Positions 8,855-17,323 of a DNA stretch of 64,000 bases are shown here, one piece after another. The DNA is from Candidatus Sodalis pierantonius str. SOPE. Its GTDB lineage: Bacteria; Pseudomonadota; Gammaproteobacteria; Enterobacterales; Enterobacteriaceae. The stretch is from the NCBI RefSeq assembly GCF_000517405.1, contig NZ_CP006568.1, positions 1,488,001-1,552,000 on the forward strand, written 5' to 3'. Under the pieces are notes generated by a model. That model saw nothing but the letters and a program-made list of their open reading frames with translations. It had not been told where the DNA came from and did no database searches. A program made the translations under genes and the position numbers. How positions within the stretch are numbered: position 1 is the first letter of the stretch; the number at the start of each line of letters is the position of its first letter.

Positions 8855-9145
8855 ATGGCTCCGGCATTTCCAAGCATTTATGGTGCTAACTATTCAACAC
8901 AAAACGGAAGGTTCTTTCAACGACGAGGCGATATCTGGATACAGATTGAACGATATCTGCCATGTGCCACTGGAGCTCTAAATGAACCGCTTGAGGCAAC
9001 GGCCCTTCGTTGGCTAAACGAACTGGAGAACGGAACGCTCAAGACCAAACGAGCCATCGGAAGTACGGGAGCTACCAAGACCGCTGTATACAAGCTAACC
9101 GAAGGTGGCCTCAAAAATAGTTCACCTATGAAGTTTACAAAGTAA
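8855..9145 (+). CDS. Hypothetical prophage protein (96 aa)
   Basis: It starts MAPAFPSIYGANYSTQNGRF after a GGAAGGAGT site. Codons further upstream in the same frame overlap the divergent DUF1640-like gene and lack a ribosome site. The protein is small, soluble and polar, with no motif I recognise. It is conserved with only two residue changes in segment B (46158-46448), which suggests it is a real gene. It is followed after about 30 bases by the LRR gene and is probably co-transcribed with it. Confidence 0.55.
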   Translation: MAPAFPSIYGANYSTQNGRFFQRRGDIWIQIERYLPCATGALNEPLEATALRWLNELENGTLKTKRAIGSTGATKTAVYKLTEGGLKNSSPMKFTK

Positions 9146-9175
9146 TTAACTACATCAACGAAAGGAGTTACCTCC

Positions 9176-9796
9176 ATGAACATGAATGACTTCATTGAAA
9201 TGTTGCAGGAAAAGTAGGTCCCGTACTCCATTGACGGAGATAAGATTTTCGTCAATGGAAACCTCAATCTCCATGATGCGAGCATTACCAATTTACCGGA
9301 CAACCTGAGTGTTAGAGGCTGGCTTGATCTCCGCGGTACAAGCATAACCAGCTTGCCGGACAATTTGAGTGTTGATGGCAGCCTTTACCTCCGCGGTGCA
9401 AGCATAACCAGTCTACCGAATGGTCTGAGTGTTGGCGGTGATCTTGGTCTCAGCCGCACAGGCATTACCCGCCTACCGGAAAACTTGAGCGTCGGTGGCA
9501 GTATTGACCTCTGCTATACGGGCATTTCTAGCTTGCCGGATAACCTTGAAGTTTATGGGTCAATATATTTACAGCCCAACAGAATAACCAACATTGTCTA
9601 TCGTGAATTCTGGAAACATGACTATTACACGGTTTTTGCTGCTTGGCTAAATGGCGCGTACTGCGTTGTTGTTAACGAAAAGATTTACACATTGAAAGAG
9701 TTTGACGGCGAATCAGTAATAGCAGATGTCGAACAGGCGGCGCGGGAATGCGTGGCTGAATTAGAGCAACGCAGGAAAACCGGGGGTGCGGCATGA
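9176..9796 (+). pseudogene. Leucine-rich-repeat prophage protein, segment A copy, early stop
   Basis: Same gene as the intact 206-residue protein at 46479-47099. It starts MNMNDFIEMLQ after a AAAGGAGTTACCTCC site. Codon 14 (AAG in B) is TAG at 9215-9217. The rest of the frame is open with the repeats L..N.L.V.G.L.L..T.IT.LP. Translation could restart at an internal ATG such as 9353, but no ribosome site is obvious there. Probably inactive. Confidence 0.75.
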
Positions 9797-10070
9797 AGTC
9801 CTTTAACGTGAAACAAGTAGAGAAATTCCGTGATGTGTTCCCTGAGCTGACCACGATAGAACAGCTTGAAACGGCGATGCTCTTCTCTCTTGGCCTCTCC
9901 AAAAAAGAGATTGCAGCGGCGCGTGATGTTGCTTACATAACGGTTGAAAGATGCTTGATGCAATAAAAAGCAAATTTAATCTTTACTCTTTAAATAATCT
10001 GTTTTCTGTCTTTCAGGTCCGGCTGGTGTTTTTTGCCTTAACTGGCGGCACAGTAAAAAATAAGAAATAA
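9793..10070 (+). pseudogene. Small HTH (LuxR/GerE-type) regulator, segment A copy, frameshifted
   Basis: Copy of the 92-residue gene at 47096-47374. The start overlaps the LRR stop (ATGA). The N-terminal part MKSFNVKQVEKFRDVFPELT and the HTH-like LGLSKKEIAAARDV are intact. One A is missing in GAAAGATG (GAAAAGATG in B) at about 9950, giving a stop at 9964-9966 and loss of the C-terminal third. Confidence 0.7.
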
Positions 10071-10201
10071 GGATAACCCACGCGCTAGAAAAATGGCAAC
10101 AGGCGAACGTTAGCCAGTTCCTACAACGCCACTAATCACTAATCTCGCCCCGGTATCGTGCCGGGGTTCCATTATCGTTTTAACCAACGAGGTATATCTG
10201 C

Positions 10202-10954
10202 ATGCAAAATTTAACCATTGCACAAACATTAACCATGTCCAGCCGCGAGATTGCGGAGTTGACCGAAAAGCAGCATAAACACGTGCTGGAGGACTGCCGC
10301 AAAATGTTCGAGGCGCTCAATATTCAATCGGCCGACTTTTCGGCTGATTACAAAGACAGCAAAGGACGCGTCTATCAGGAGTTTTTGCTTGACCAGGACT
10401 TAACGATGACACTCGTCATGGGGTACAGCATTGAGCTTCGCCATAAAGTTGCCAAGCGCTGGCGTGAACTGGAAGAACAAGCCAAGAAGCCAGCTATTCC
10501 GCAAACATACCCCGATGCACTGCGCCTCGCTGCCAAACTTGCAGAGGAAAAACAACATCTGGCATTGGTCAACAAGAAGCAAGAAAAAGAGATTCATTGC
10601 TTACAAAACTTATTTCAAACAGGAATGACGCCGGTCAAGTTCTGCAAGCAACTCAACGGCGTGAATATCAACCGTGTCAGCCTGTTTTTGGCCGAACGTA
10701 ATTTTCTCTACGACGCGCAAAAAGACACGAACAAGTCCTATATATGGCGCGTGAAAGCTCACGCACGTGATAAATATTTCACTGAATCACCATATACCAT
10801 CAAGTCATATAAAGGCGACATGCAATTATATGAAATCATTCTGTTACAAGACGGTGCTAAATGGCTTTATCGCCACTATCTGAAAGGAGAGCTTCCGATG
10901 AAAAAAGACTGGAACGGCGAATTCACCCACGACAAATATCTTCAGGCTGCATAA
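10202..10954 (+). CDS. Rha-family phage regulator with KilA-C/antirepressor C-terminal domain
   Basis: 250 residues. The N-terminal half has the Rha signature: MSSREIAELTEKQHKHVL, DSKGRVYQEFLLDQDLTMTLVMGY, then HKVAKRWRELEE. The second half has the KilAC-type antirepressor fold region with LFLAERNFLYD and ILLQDGAKWLYRHY. Such proteins are DNA-binding regulators of lambdoid and related phages; some interfere with growth in hosts lacking integration host factor. A GAGGT ribosome site precedes the ATG at 10202. The upstream GCCCCGG/CCGGGG hairpin near 10146-10165 may terminate the preceding unit. This copy is intact, while the segment B copy is split by IS903. Confidence 0.85.
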   Translation: MQNLTIAQTLTMSSREIAELTEKQHKHVLEDCRKMFEALNIQSADFSADYKDSKGRVYQEFLLDQDLTMTLVMGYSIELRHKVAKRWRELEEQAKKPAIPQTYPDALRLAAKLAEEKQHLALVNKKQEKEIHCLQNLFQTGMTPVKFCKQLNGVNINRVSLFLAERNFLYDAQKDTNKSYIWRVKAHARDKYFTESPYTIKSYKGDMQLYEIILLQDGAKWLYRHYLKGELPMKKDWNGEFTHDKYLQAA

Positions 10955-10965
10955 GGATAAACACC

Positions 10966-11636
10966 ATGACAAAAATCACCGCCTACAAAGGCTTTAACGC
11001 CGATATGACTTGCCGTGATTATCAGTTCGAGATCGGGAAAACCTACCAGCACGAGGGCGCGGTAGAAATCTGTAGTTCAGGTTTCCATGCCTGCGAATAT
11101 CCGCTCGATGTCTTCTGCTACTACGAGCCAGCAAACCATCGTTTTGCCGAGGTTGAGGTATCCGGCGATATCGCCCATGAAGCGGGAAGCGGGAAGCGGG
11201 AAGCGGCAAACTCACCAGTAGCACAATTACCATTAAGAAGGAACTGTCCCTCCACCAAATGGTTGGCCGCGCCGTCGAGTGCATAGCGAGTAAAATTGAT
11301 AAGTCCGCAGAATAGACGATCATTGAAGGCCGCGGGTCAGCCGCTACCAACACTGGCGACTGGTCAGTTGCCACCAACACCGGCTACCAGTCCGTCGCCA
11401 CCAATGCGGGCGACCAGTCAGCCGCAGGCGTTAGCGGCTTCGGATCGGTTGCCGCGTCTCTCGGCGCGCAGGGTAAGGCCAAAGCCGCTGAGGGCGGCGC
11501 AATTGTACTGTGCTATCGCAATAGTGAGGGCAATATTATCCACATCCGCGCCAGCAGGGTGGGTGATAACGGCGTGAAACCGGATACCTGGTATGTGCTT
11601 AATGCAAACGGCGAGTTTGAAGAGGCCGATGATTAA
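10966..11636 (+). pseudogene. DUF7666-type phage protein with Gly/Ala repeats, segment A copy
   Basis: It starts MTKITAYKGFNADMTCRDYQ and keeps the family core FHACEYPLDVFCYY and FAEVEVSGDI. Homologues in lambdoid phages continue with tandem ATNTG-type repeats and end HIRASRVGDNGVKPDTWY, which is still visible before 11636. Two lesions are present. A duplicated GCGGGAA unit near 11180-11205 shifts the frame relative to segment B. A CAG has become TAG at about 11313-11315. It was probably co-transcribed with rha, which ends 11 bases upstream. Function unknown. Confidence 0.7.
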
Positions 11637-11810
11637 CCTCTGGTTCAGTTTTGCACTGGAAGCATCTGCACACCAGGAAGGGAACAAGTTGACGAGGATG
11701 TACGTCAGCCGCCCCGCAGTTTCGGAATAACATCTTTAAACATTAAACTCAGGATGCCCGCCAGCAGGAACCATTGCAGCAGCGTCCATGTACGCAGGAG
11801 GTAAGTATTG

Positions 11811-12008
11811 ATGAATAATTTTCGTGGTAAGAAAGTTCACATAGAAATAAGTCACAATCAGGAAGGTGGTTTTTCTCTGCTCGTTTCTGATGACGATGTC
11901 GGATGCAGAGTGGCCGGGGCTAAAGTTGGAGGTTGTAAAACCCTGGAACGATTTACCGTAGATGCCCAGGAGCTTATCGACGCAATAATGGAGCATGCCC
12001 ATGTTTAA
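11811..12008 (+). CDS. Small hypothetical prophage protein (65 aa)
   Basis: It starts MNNFRGKKVHIEISHNQEGG after AGGAGG; a TTG three bases upstream is an alternative start. It is a compact alpha/beta-like sequence with no recognised motif. Its stop overlaps the start of the next membrane gene, as in packed phage early operons. The copy in segment B at 50166-50363 differs by one residue. Confidence 0.55.
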   Translation: MNNFRGKKVHIEISHNQEGGFSLLVSDDDVGCRVAGAKVGGCKTLERFTVDAQELIDAIMEHAHV

Positions 12009-12252
12009 AACATTCTGGACACTGAAGATTATCAACACGCTGTTCATTATTTCATGCATTGCTTGTCTGGTGCTGGCCCTTGCATCGTTCAGCGGTACAG
12101 CCGCGCCCTATATGCAAGTCACCGACGGTATATTGGCATTACTGACACTGCTCAGCGTCAGGCTGACGTTTGAATGTATTGCTGTGCAATTTGTACAGGC
12201 CGAAACATTACAGAAGATTCTCAGTAAACTGGAGAAGGAGCATGAAACCTAA
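12001..12252 (+). CDS. Small two-helix membrane protein of prophage (83 aa)
   Basis: It starts MFKTFWTLKIINTLF; an ATG six bases upstream is an alternative, but GGAG spacing favours 12001. Two hydrophobic stretches (ISCIACLVLALASF and GILALLTLLSVRL) suggest two membrane helices, followed by a charged C-terminal helix LQKILSKLEKEHE. It overlaps its neighbours on both sides. No family recognised. Confidence 0.55.
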   Translation: MFKTFWTLKIINTLFIISCIACLVLALASFSGTAAPYMQVTDGILALLTLLSVRLTFECIAVQFVQAETLQKILSKLEKEHET

Positions 12253-12451
12253 AATACCCATCGGGGTAAGAGAGCGGGCAAAACGATTTGAACGCCTGTA
12301 CCGTGAAGGGGTTATCCACGCGAGACGTATCCGACGAACAGGCTATTTATCAATACGGTTTTCCCTTTGCTGGCGTATGTTATCGAAAGATAACGGTCAG
12401 AGTTGGAAAACCATGAGTCACGCAACATACAATACACAAATAACAATATAA
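12242..12451 (+). CDS. ParE-toxin-like small phage protein (69 aa)
   Basis: A basic protein, MKPKIPIGVRERAKRFERLY followed by SIRFSLCWRMLSKDNGQSWKTMSH. It resembles the small ParE-like proteins found in early regions of lambdoid phages, which share the R-W-R-LLSKD-G-W-LM-H-YN core. The start overlaps the end of the membrane gene. No antitoxin-like partner is adjacent, so toxin activity should not be assumed. A near-identical copy lies at 50597-50806. Confidence 0.5.
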   Translation: MKPKIPIGVRERAKRFERLYREGVIHARRIRRTGYLSIRFSLCWRMLSKDNGQSWKTMSHATYNTQITI

Positions 12452-12466
12452 TAACAGGAGCACCCC

Positions 12467-12610
12467 ATGAATTACGCATTCGCGGGTAATGCTGCCCTCA
12501 TGGGGAGCTATCACCCGGAAGAAACCTTATTGGATAAAATCATAAAATGGCTGAGGAATGGATGCAGGAAACTTATCGATATTCTCCGGCAGGAAGGCAA
12601 TCCTCTATGA
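12467..12610 (+). CDS. Tiny phage protein (47 aa), unidentified
   Basis: An ATG after ACAGGAG opens MNYAFAGNAALMGSYHPEE and LLDKIIKWLRNG, ending at the ATGA overlap with the next gene. Similar short proteins with an ALMG-Y-PEETL core occur in early regions of lambdoid prophages. Function unknown. It is duplicated at 50822-50965 with one residue change. Confidence 0.5.
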   Translation: MNYAFAGNAALMGSYHPEETLLDKIIKWLRNGCRKLIDILRQEGNPL

Positions 12611-12732
12611 GCTATGCCAATAAATTAATTCAGGCGCTAATCGCCGAATCTCTACGATTACACGACGCGTTGCTATGGGATATCACCATCAAGATATATG
12701 AAGCACGGAGGAGAAATGAGCTCATCAAGTAA
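12607..12732 (+). CDS. Tiny phage protein (41 aa), unidentified
   Basis: The ATG overlaps the previous stop. MSYANKLIQALIAESLRLHD and a basic C-terminus suggest one amphipathic helix. Spacing and overlaps indicate translational coupling. A second copy is at 50962-51087. Confidence 0.42.
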   Translation: MSYANKLIQALIAESLRLHDALLWDITIKIYEARRRNELIK

Positions 12733-12841
12733 ACTGACTGACTTCCCGCAAACACTGCGAATCAATCAGGAATGGCGACGCTTCTGCTTAATTCAGGCGC
12801 TTGAATATCGTCGATTAGGCATGCGTGAAGCCAAAAAGTAA
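12716..12841 (+). CDS. Tiny phage protein (41 aa), unidentified
   Basis: An ATG after ACGGAGGAGAA gives a strong ribosome site. The product starts MSSSSKLTDFPQTLRINQEW and is basic. Its reading frame overlaps the previous gene by 17 bases. In segment B it is cut at 51129 by IS903. Function unknown. Confidence 0.45.
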   Translation: MSSSSKLTDFPQTLRINQEWRRFCLIQALEYRRLGMREAKK

Positions 12842-12920
12842 TCACTGCATTATGCACATACCGCAAAGCTAAATATCAGATACTTATGCCGAACGGTAAC
12901 GAACCTTTTTGAGGTGAACG

Positions 12921-13380
12921 ATGAGTATAGCAACATTAGTATTGGGCGAATCAGGTAGTGGCAAATCTACCAGTCTGAGAAATCTTGACCCAGAAAAAAC
13001 AGGGATTATTCAGTGCATCAATAAACCACTGCCATTTAAATCCTCTGGCTGGAAAGTGGAGCTTAACGTCGCAAGGACAAATGACCCAGTCAAGATATTA
13101 GATATATTAAGAGCGCACAATAAAGATATCATTGTTATTGATGACTTTCAAAGTGTCCTTGTTGATGAGTTTATGAGACGAGCGACCCAACGGGGTTATG
13201 ACAAATTTACCAACATAAGGAAAATAGCATGGGACACATTTAATCTTGCCGGGGCGCTGGCAGAGCATAGCCGCGTCTACATTCTAACGCATTCTCATAC
13301 TGACGATAATGGAGGTATACACGTTAAAACCGTAGGAAAAATGGTTGACCAGGTTATTACCCCGGAAGGTTATTTCACCA
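12921..13380 (+). pseudogene. Phage ATP-binding (P-loop) protein, truncated by IS903
   Basis: It starts MSIATLVLGESGSGKSTSLRNL, with a Walker A motif GESGSGKST near residue 9. A Walker B-like strand DIIVIDDF is near residue 75, followed by VYILTHSHTDDN. This is the pattern of AAA-type ATPases encoded next to phage recombination or replication genes. A ribosome site GAGG lies 7 bases upstream. The frame runs into IS903 at 13381; the last residues of the open frame (RLC) come from the IS. About the first 153 residues remain. Confidence 0.72.
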
Positions 13381-14435
13381 GGCTTTGTTGAATAAATCGA
13401 ACTTTTAGGTGACTGGCGGCTCTGATCACTACATTCGTTTCAACATCAGGTCCCCATGGCAAAGCAAAAGTTTAAAATCACCAACTGGCCCGCATACAAC
13501 AATGCGCTCAGGCAGCGGGGGGACCTGACAGTATGGCTTGATGAGTCAGCCATTGCTGCATGGACTGAGAGTACACCACCTGAACATCGTGGCCGGCCGC
13601 TTCACTACACCGATATGGCCATTACCACGGTTCTGATGATAAAGCGCGTGTTTAACCTTTCGCTCCGGGCGTTACAGGGTTTCGTTGACGCGATTTTTAA
13701 ACTGAGGGGGCTGTCGCTGCGCTGCCCAGATTACTCTCTGGTCAGCCGGCGAGCAAAAACCGTCGTCATCAGCATAAAAACGCCAACCCGCGGCGAAATC
13801 TCACACCTGGTCATCGATGGCACCGGCCTGAAAATCTTCGGCGAAGGCGAATGGAAAGTCAGGCAGCATGGGGCTGAGAGGCGCAGAGTATGGCGCAAGC
13901 TTCATCTGGCAGTAGATAGCGCGACACATGAAATTATCTGTGCCGACTTATCGCTAAGCGGTACGACAGATGCGCAGGCGCTGCCCGGGCTGATTAACCA
14001 AACCCACCGGAAAATCAGGGAAGCGTCGGCTGACAGTGCTTACGATACGCGTTACTGTCATGATGCTCTGCTGAGGAAAAAAATAAAGCCGCTTATCCCA
14101 CCGCGAAGTGGTGCGCAATATTGGCCAGCTCGATACCATGAGCGTAACCATGCGGTGGCAAATCAGTATCTGAGCGGCAATAACGATACCTGGAAAAAGA
14201 AAGTAGGTTATCACCGGCGTTCACTGGCTGAAACGGCCATGTTCCGGTTTAAAACACTTCTGGGTGGTCATCTGAGTCTGCATGACTATGACGCGCAGGT
14301 AGGTGAGGCTATGGCAATGGTCAAAGCGCTTAACCGGATCACGCTGTTAGGAATGCCAAACAGCGTCCGCATCATGTAACAATCGCCCTGATAGGGAGGA
14401 AGTCGTCACAAATTTCGGATTTATTCAACAAAGCG
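13381..14435 (+). mobile_element. IS903-group (IS5 family) insertion sequence, copy 1
   Basis: 1055 bases with terminal repeats GGCTTTGTTGAATAAATC and GATTTATTCAACAAAGCG, typical of the IS903 group. The 9-bp flanks ATTTCACCA (left) and ACGTCACTG (right) do not match, although copy 3 shows a clear 9-bp duplication. The copy therefore sits at a rearrangement point: prophage on the left, a 29-base unidentified spacer and IS256 on the right. Confidence 0.93.
13456..14379 (+). CDS. IS903-group transposase, copy 1
   Basis: 307-residue DDE transposase, the usual length for IS903, beginning MAKQKFKITNWPAYNNAL. Catalytic positions are visible as Asp in LVIDGTGLK, Asp in SADSAYDTRY and Glu in RRSLAETAMFRFK. 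It differs from the other copies at a few residues (for example FKLRGLSL for FKLMGLSL and KTVVISI for KTVDISI). The frame is intact. Confidence 0.93.
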   Translation: MAKQKFKITNWPAYNNALRQRGDLTVWLDESAIAAWTESTPPEHRGRPLHYTDMAITTVLMIKRVFNLSLRALQGFVDAIFKLRGLSLRCPDYSLVSRRAKTVVISIKTPTRGEISHLVIDGTGLKIFGEGEWKVRQHGAERRRVWRKLHLAVDSATHEIICADLSLSGTTDAQALPGLINQTHRKIREASADSAYDTRYCHDALLRKKIKPLIPPRSGAQYWPARYHERNHAVANQYLSGNNDTWKKKVGYHRRSLAETAMFRFKTLLGGHLSLHDYDAQVGEAMAMVKALNRITLLGMPNSVRIM

Positions 14436-14464
14436 ACGTCACTGGTAAATGGTGCGATGCATCG

Positions 14465-15779
14465 GAGCCTGTTTAGAAATTTGTGTATTTGCCTGATTTT
14501 GATATGTTCAATCCAACATCAAAAACAGGTTAATTTATGGACGAAAAACAGTTGCAGGCTCTGGCTAACGAACTGGCCAAAAATCTCAAAACCTCTGAAG
14601 ATCTCAGTCACTTCGATCGGCTGCTGAAAAAATCAGCGTCGAAGCAGCTCTCAATGCCGAAATGACCCATCACCTCGGCTACGATAAAAATCAGCCTAAA
14701 CTGGGGACCAACGCCCGCAACGGCTATTCCACAAAAACCGTTACCACTGGCGATGGCCCGCTGGCGCTGCGTACTCCGCGCGATCGTGACGGTTCCTTTG
14801 AACCGCAACTGGTGAAGAAGAACCAGACCCGGATTACCGGGATGGATAACCAGATTTTATCGTTGTACGCCAAAGGGATGACCACCCGCGAGATCGCCGC
14901 CGCGTTCAAAGAGCTGTATGACGCCGATGTCTCGTCGGCGCTGGTCTCAAAGGTCACCGATGTGGTCATGGAGCAGGTTGTCGAATGGCAAAACCGGCCT
15001 CTGGATGCAGTCTATCCCATTGTTTATCTTGACTGTATCGTTCTAAAAGTCCGGCAGGACAGCCGCATCATCAACAAATCTGTGTTTCTGGCGCTGGGCA
15101 TCAACATCGAAGGCCAGAAAGAGTTGCTAGGTATGTGGCTGGCTGAAAATGAAGGCGCAAAGTTCTGGCTGAACGTGCTGACAGAGCTGAAAAACCGCGG
15201 CCTGCACGATATCCTTATCGCCTGCGTAGACGGGCTGAAAGGTTTTCCTGACGCTATTAACGAGGTGTATCCGGAGGCGCGGCTCCAGCTGTGTATCGTG
15301 CATTATGGTGCGCAACAGCCTGCGGTTCGTCTCCTAGAAGGACTACAAGGCCGTCACCCGCGACCTGAAAGCTATCTATCAGGCCCCTACGGAAGAAGCC
15401 GGCTTGCAGGCGCTGGAAGCGTTCTCCAGTGCCTGGGACATCCGCTACCCGCAAATAAGTCGAAGCTGGCAGGCAAACTGGGCCAATCTGGCCACGTTCT
15501 TTGCCTACCCTACGGACATCCGCAAGGTGATCTACACGACCAACGCCATCGAGTCGTTAAACAGCGTGATCCGGCATGCCATCAAAAAGCGCAAGGTGTT
15601 CCCGACCGACGACGCAGTGAAAAAGGTGGTGTGGCTGGCGATACAGGCGGCCTCACAGAAATGGACAATGCCTTTGAGGGACTGGCGCATGGCAATGAGC
15701 CGCTTTATTATCGAGTTCGGTGACCGCCTGGACGGTCACTTCTGAGAAAAGGCATTTACACAGAATCGTGTACAGGGTC
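14465..15779 (+). mobile_element. IS256-family insertion sequence, copy 2
   Basis: It starts GAGCCTGTTTAGAAA and ends GTGTACAGGGTC. The 8-base flanks ATGCATCG and CAGCTCGT do not match, so it is not a simple insertion. On the right it abuts tdk directly, which it truncates. Inserted in the same orientation as the neighbouring IS903. Confidence 0.92.
14537..15745 (+). pseudogene. IS256-family transposase, two frameshifts
   Basis: Compared with the intact 402-residue copy, one A is missing at about 14630 (CTGAAAAAATCAGCG) and one T is added at about 15303 (CATTATGGTGCGC). The middle frame of about 210 residues retains the first catalytic region. Neither half can give a full enzyme. Confidence 0.92.
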
Positions 15780-16262
15780 CAGCTCGTCGATGCGCAGCAC
15801 GCGGTTGGCCTTGCGCCCGCAATAGCATACGGTTTTCAGCTCCACCAGCTTGTCCGCCCAGGAGGCCAGCAGCCACAAACTGCCGGTAAACGGCTCCGCG
15901 CGAAAATCGGTGCGCAGGCCATAGCACAGCACCGGAATCGTCAGTTTGTCCACCACTTCACACAGGCCGGCGACCAGTTCGCGGCTTAAAAAGTGACATT
16001 CATCTACCAGCCCGCAATGAACGGCCTGTTGCCGATGGGCGGCCGCCACGGCCGCAAACAAATCGGTTTCGGCATTGAACACCTCGGAGGGAGAAGACAG
16101 ACTGATACGGGAACTGACCTGCCCGCGGGCGTAGCGGTCATCGATTTCCGCCGTGAACACCAGCGTGCGCATGCCGCGTTCTTGGTAATTATAGGAGGAC
16201 TGCAGCAGCGCGGTAGACTTGCCGGCATTCATTACAGAATAATAAAAATAGAGTTGCGCCAT
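15756..16262 (-). pseudogene. tdk: Thymidine kinase, C-terminus removed by IS256
   Basis: Cytosolic thymidine kinase of the salvage pathway (thymidine plus ATP to dTMP). It starts at 16262, MAQLYFYYSVMNAGKSTALL, with the Walker A-type MNAGKST. It keeps TAEIDDR, the lid-adjacent VSSRI, the catalytic VDECHFL, PVLCYGLRTDF and the zinc-binding CYCGRKA pair. Homology stops at RIDEL at 15780. The last residues (DPVHDSV) are read from the IS256 end. E. coli Tdk has 205 residues; about 40 are lost, including the second cysteine pair of the structural zinc site. It is divergent from hns, as in E. coli. Confidence 0.9.
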
Positions 16263-16896
16263 CCGTTCGGCACTCCGTCTCAATAATAAGACCAAATAAA
16301 TAGGATGAGAGTGTATCATATTCGCCGACGTGATGAAGCTGTCCCGGTGCCCACAATCCCGCACCGGCGGCAGCGGCGAGCCCGCCGGACAATAACTAGC
16401 TTCCCCGAGCAATAAAAAAACGCGCAGCGGCCGCCAACGGCGGGCGAGTTATAGTTTCCTCCAGGTTAAAAAGCTCGCGCTATCGGCATTAACGGGGGGT
16501 AAAGGCGGCATTTATCGCGGCTGTGAGCGGACCCAAAGGGGGAACGTCCCGCTGCGGGCGATATAAGAAAACGCAGGAGATTATGCTGTAAAGCTTTTAT
16601 TTTTCAGCCGCCGGGAAGGTCTACAGCGGTTATAACCCCCCGCTGGCGCGGTGATATAAACCTTCCTTATAATGAAATCAGCAGTGCATTATGCACTCAT
16701 AAGGCGTCCTGAAGGAAAAACGGAACCTGATGAATCAATTTTGCCGCGTCCGGCGAACATAATATATTTACAGTTGCGGGGTCATGGGCATTTATAAAGA
16801 ATATTTTTGATTAATCACAATCTAGGTATTGCAGAAAAGAAACTAGCGCTCTATTATTACTGGGATGCCCCCTTTATAATATTCGAGATTATGTCA
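16263..16896. promoter_or_regulatory. tdk-hns divergent intergenic region
   Basis: No coding content. It is GC-rich near tdk and AT-rich near hns. A perfect palindrome AGTGCATTATGCACT lies at 16683-16697, and a TATAAT hexamer at 16668-16673, with no convincing -35 partner. The hns leader from about 16800 is AT-rich. In E. coli hns is autoregulated and responds to Fis and cold-shock proteins; I cannot assign those sites here. Confidence 0.4.
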
Positions 16897-17304
16897 ATGA
16901 GCGAAGCATTAAAGATTCTTAACAACATCCGTACTCTGCGCGCACAGGCCAGAGAATGCACTCTGGAAACTCTTGAAGAAATGCTGGAGAAACTAGAGGT
17001 CGTTGTCAATGAACGCCGCGAGGAAGATAGTCAAGCCCAGGCCGAAATTGAAGAGCGTACGCGCAAATTACAGCAATACCGCGAAATGTTGATTGCTGAT
17101 GGCATCGACCCGAACGAATTGCTGCAGTCGATGAGCTCCTCTAAATCCGCGGGTAAAACCAAGCGTGCCGCTCGTCCGGCGAAATATCAGTACACCGACG
17201 AAAACGGCGACGTTAAAACCTGGACCGGCCAAGGCCGTACCCCAGCGGTAATCAAAAAAGCGATTGATGAAGAAGGCAAAGCACTGGAAGATTTCCTGCT
17301 GTAA
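16897..17304 (+). CDS. hns: Nucleoid-associated global repressor H-NS
   Basis: 135 residues. An N-terminal coiled-coil oligomerisation region (MSEALKILNNIRTLRAQARE through TRKLQQYREMLIADGIDP) is followed by a flexible linker (SSSKSAGKTKRAARP). The C-terminal DNA-binding domain contains KYQYTDENGDVKTWTGQGRTP, whose QGR loop binds the minor groove of AT-rich DNA. The start at 16897 matches the E. coli N-terminus; an ATG six bases upstream (MSMSEAL) has closer spacing to a GAG element and is an alternative. In a genome full of IS and prophage DNA an intact xenogeneic silencer is notable. An IS903 fragment begins 19 bases after the stop. Confidence 0.96.
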   Translation: MSEALKILNNIRTLRAQARECTLETLEEMLEKLEVVVNERREEDSQAQAEIEERTRKLQQYREMLIADGIDPNELLQSMSSSKSAGKTKRAARPAKYQYTDENGDVKTWTGQGRTPAVIKKAIDEEGKALEDFLL

Positions 17305-17323
17305 TCGCCTAGCCGGCCCAAGT

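Larger units (their letters stand above)
6833..13380 (+). mobile_element. Prophage early-region segment A
   Basis: Contiguous phage-type DNA from the shared terminus at 6833 to the IS903 at 13381. It contains an IS256, a DUF1640-like coiled-coil gene, an LRR protein, a small HTH regulator, a Rha/KilAC regulator, a DUF7666-like protein, a set of tiny overlapping genes and an ATP-binding protein. From 6833 to 12774 it is nearly identical to segment B (44135-51129) except for the IS903 inside B. No integrase, terminase or structural genes are present, so this is a partial prophage. Copy A is more decayed than B: LRR, HTH and DUF1640 genes are broken in A but open in B. Confidence 0.85.

Noticed and set aside
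11180..11205. Regulatory or functional microsatellite (GCGGGAA repeats)
   Set aside because: It is present only in segment A, where it disrupts the DUF7666 frame. A replication-slippage expansion in a decaying gene is the simpler explanation.
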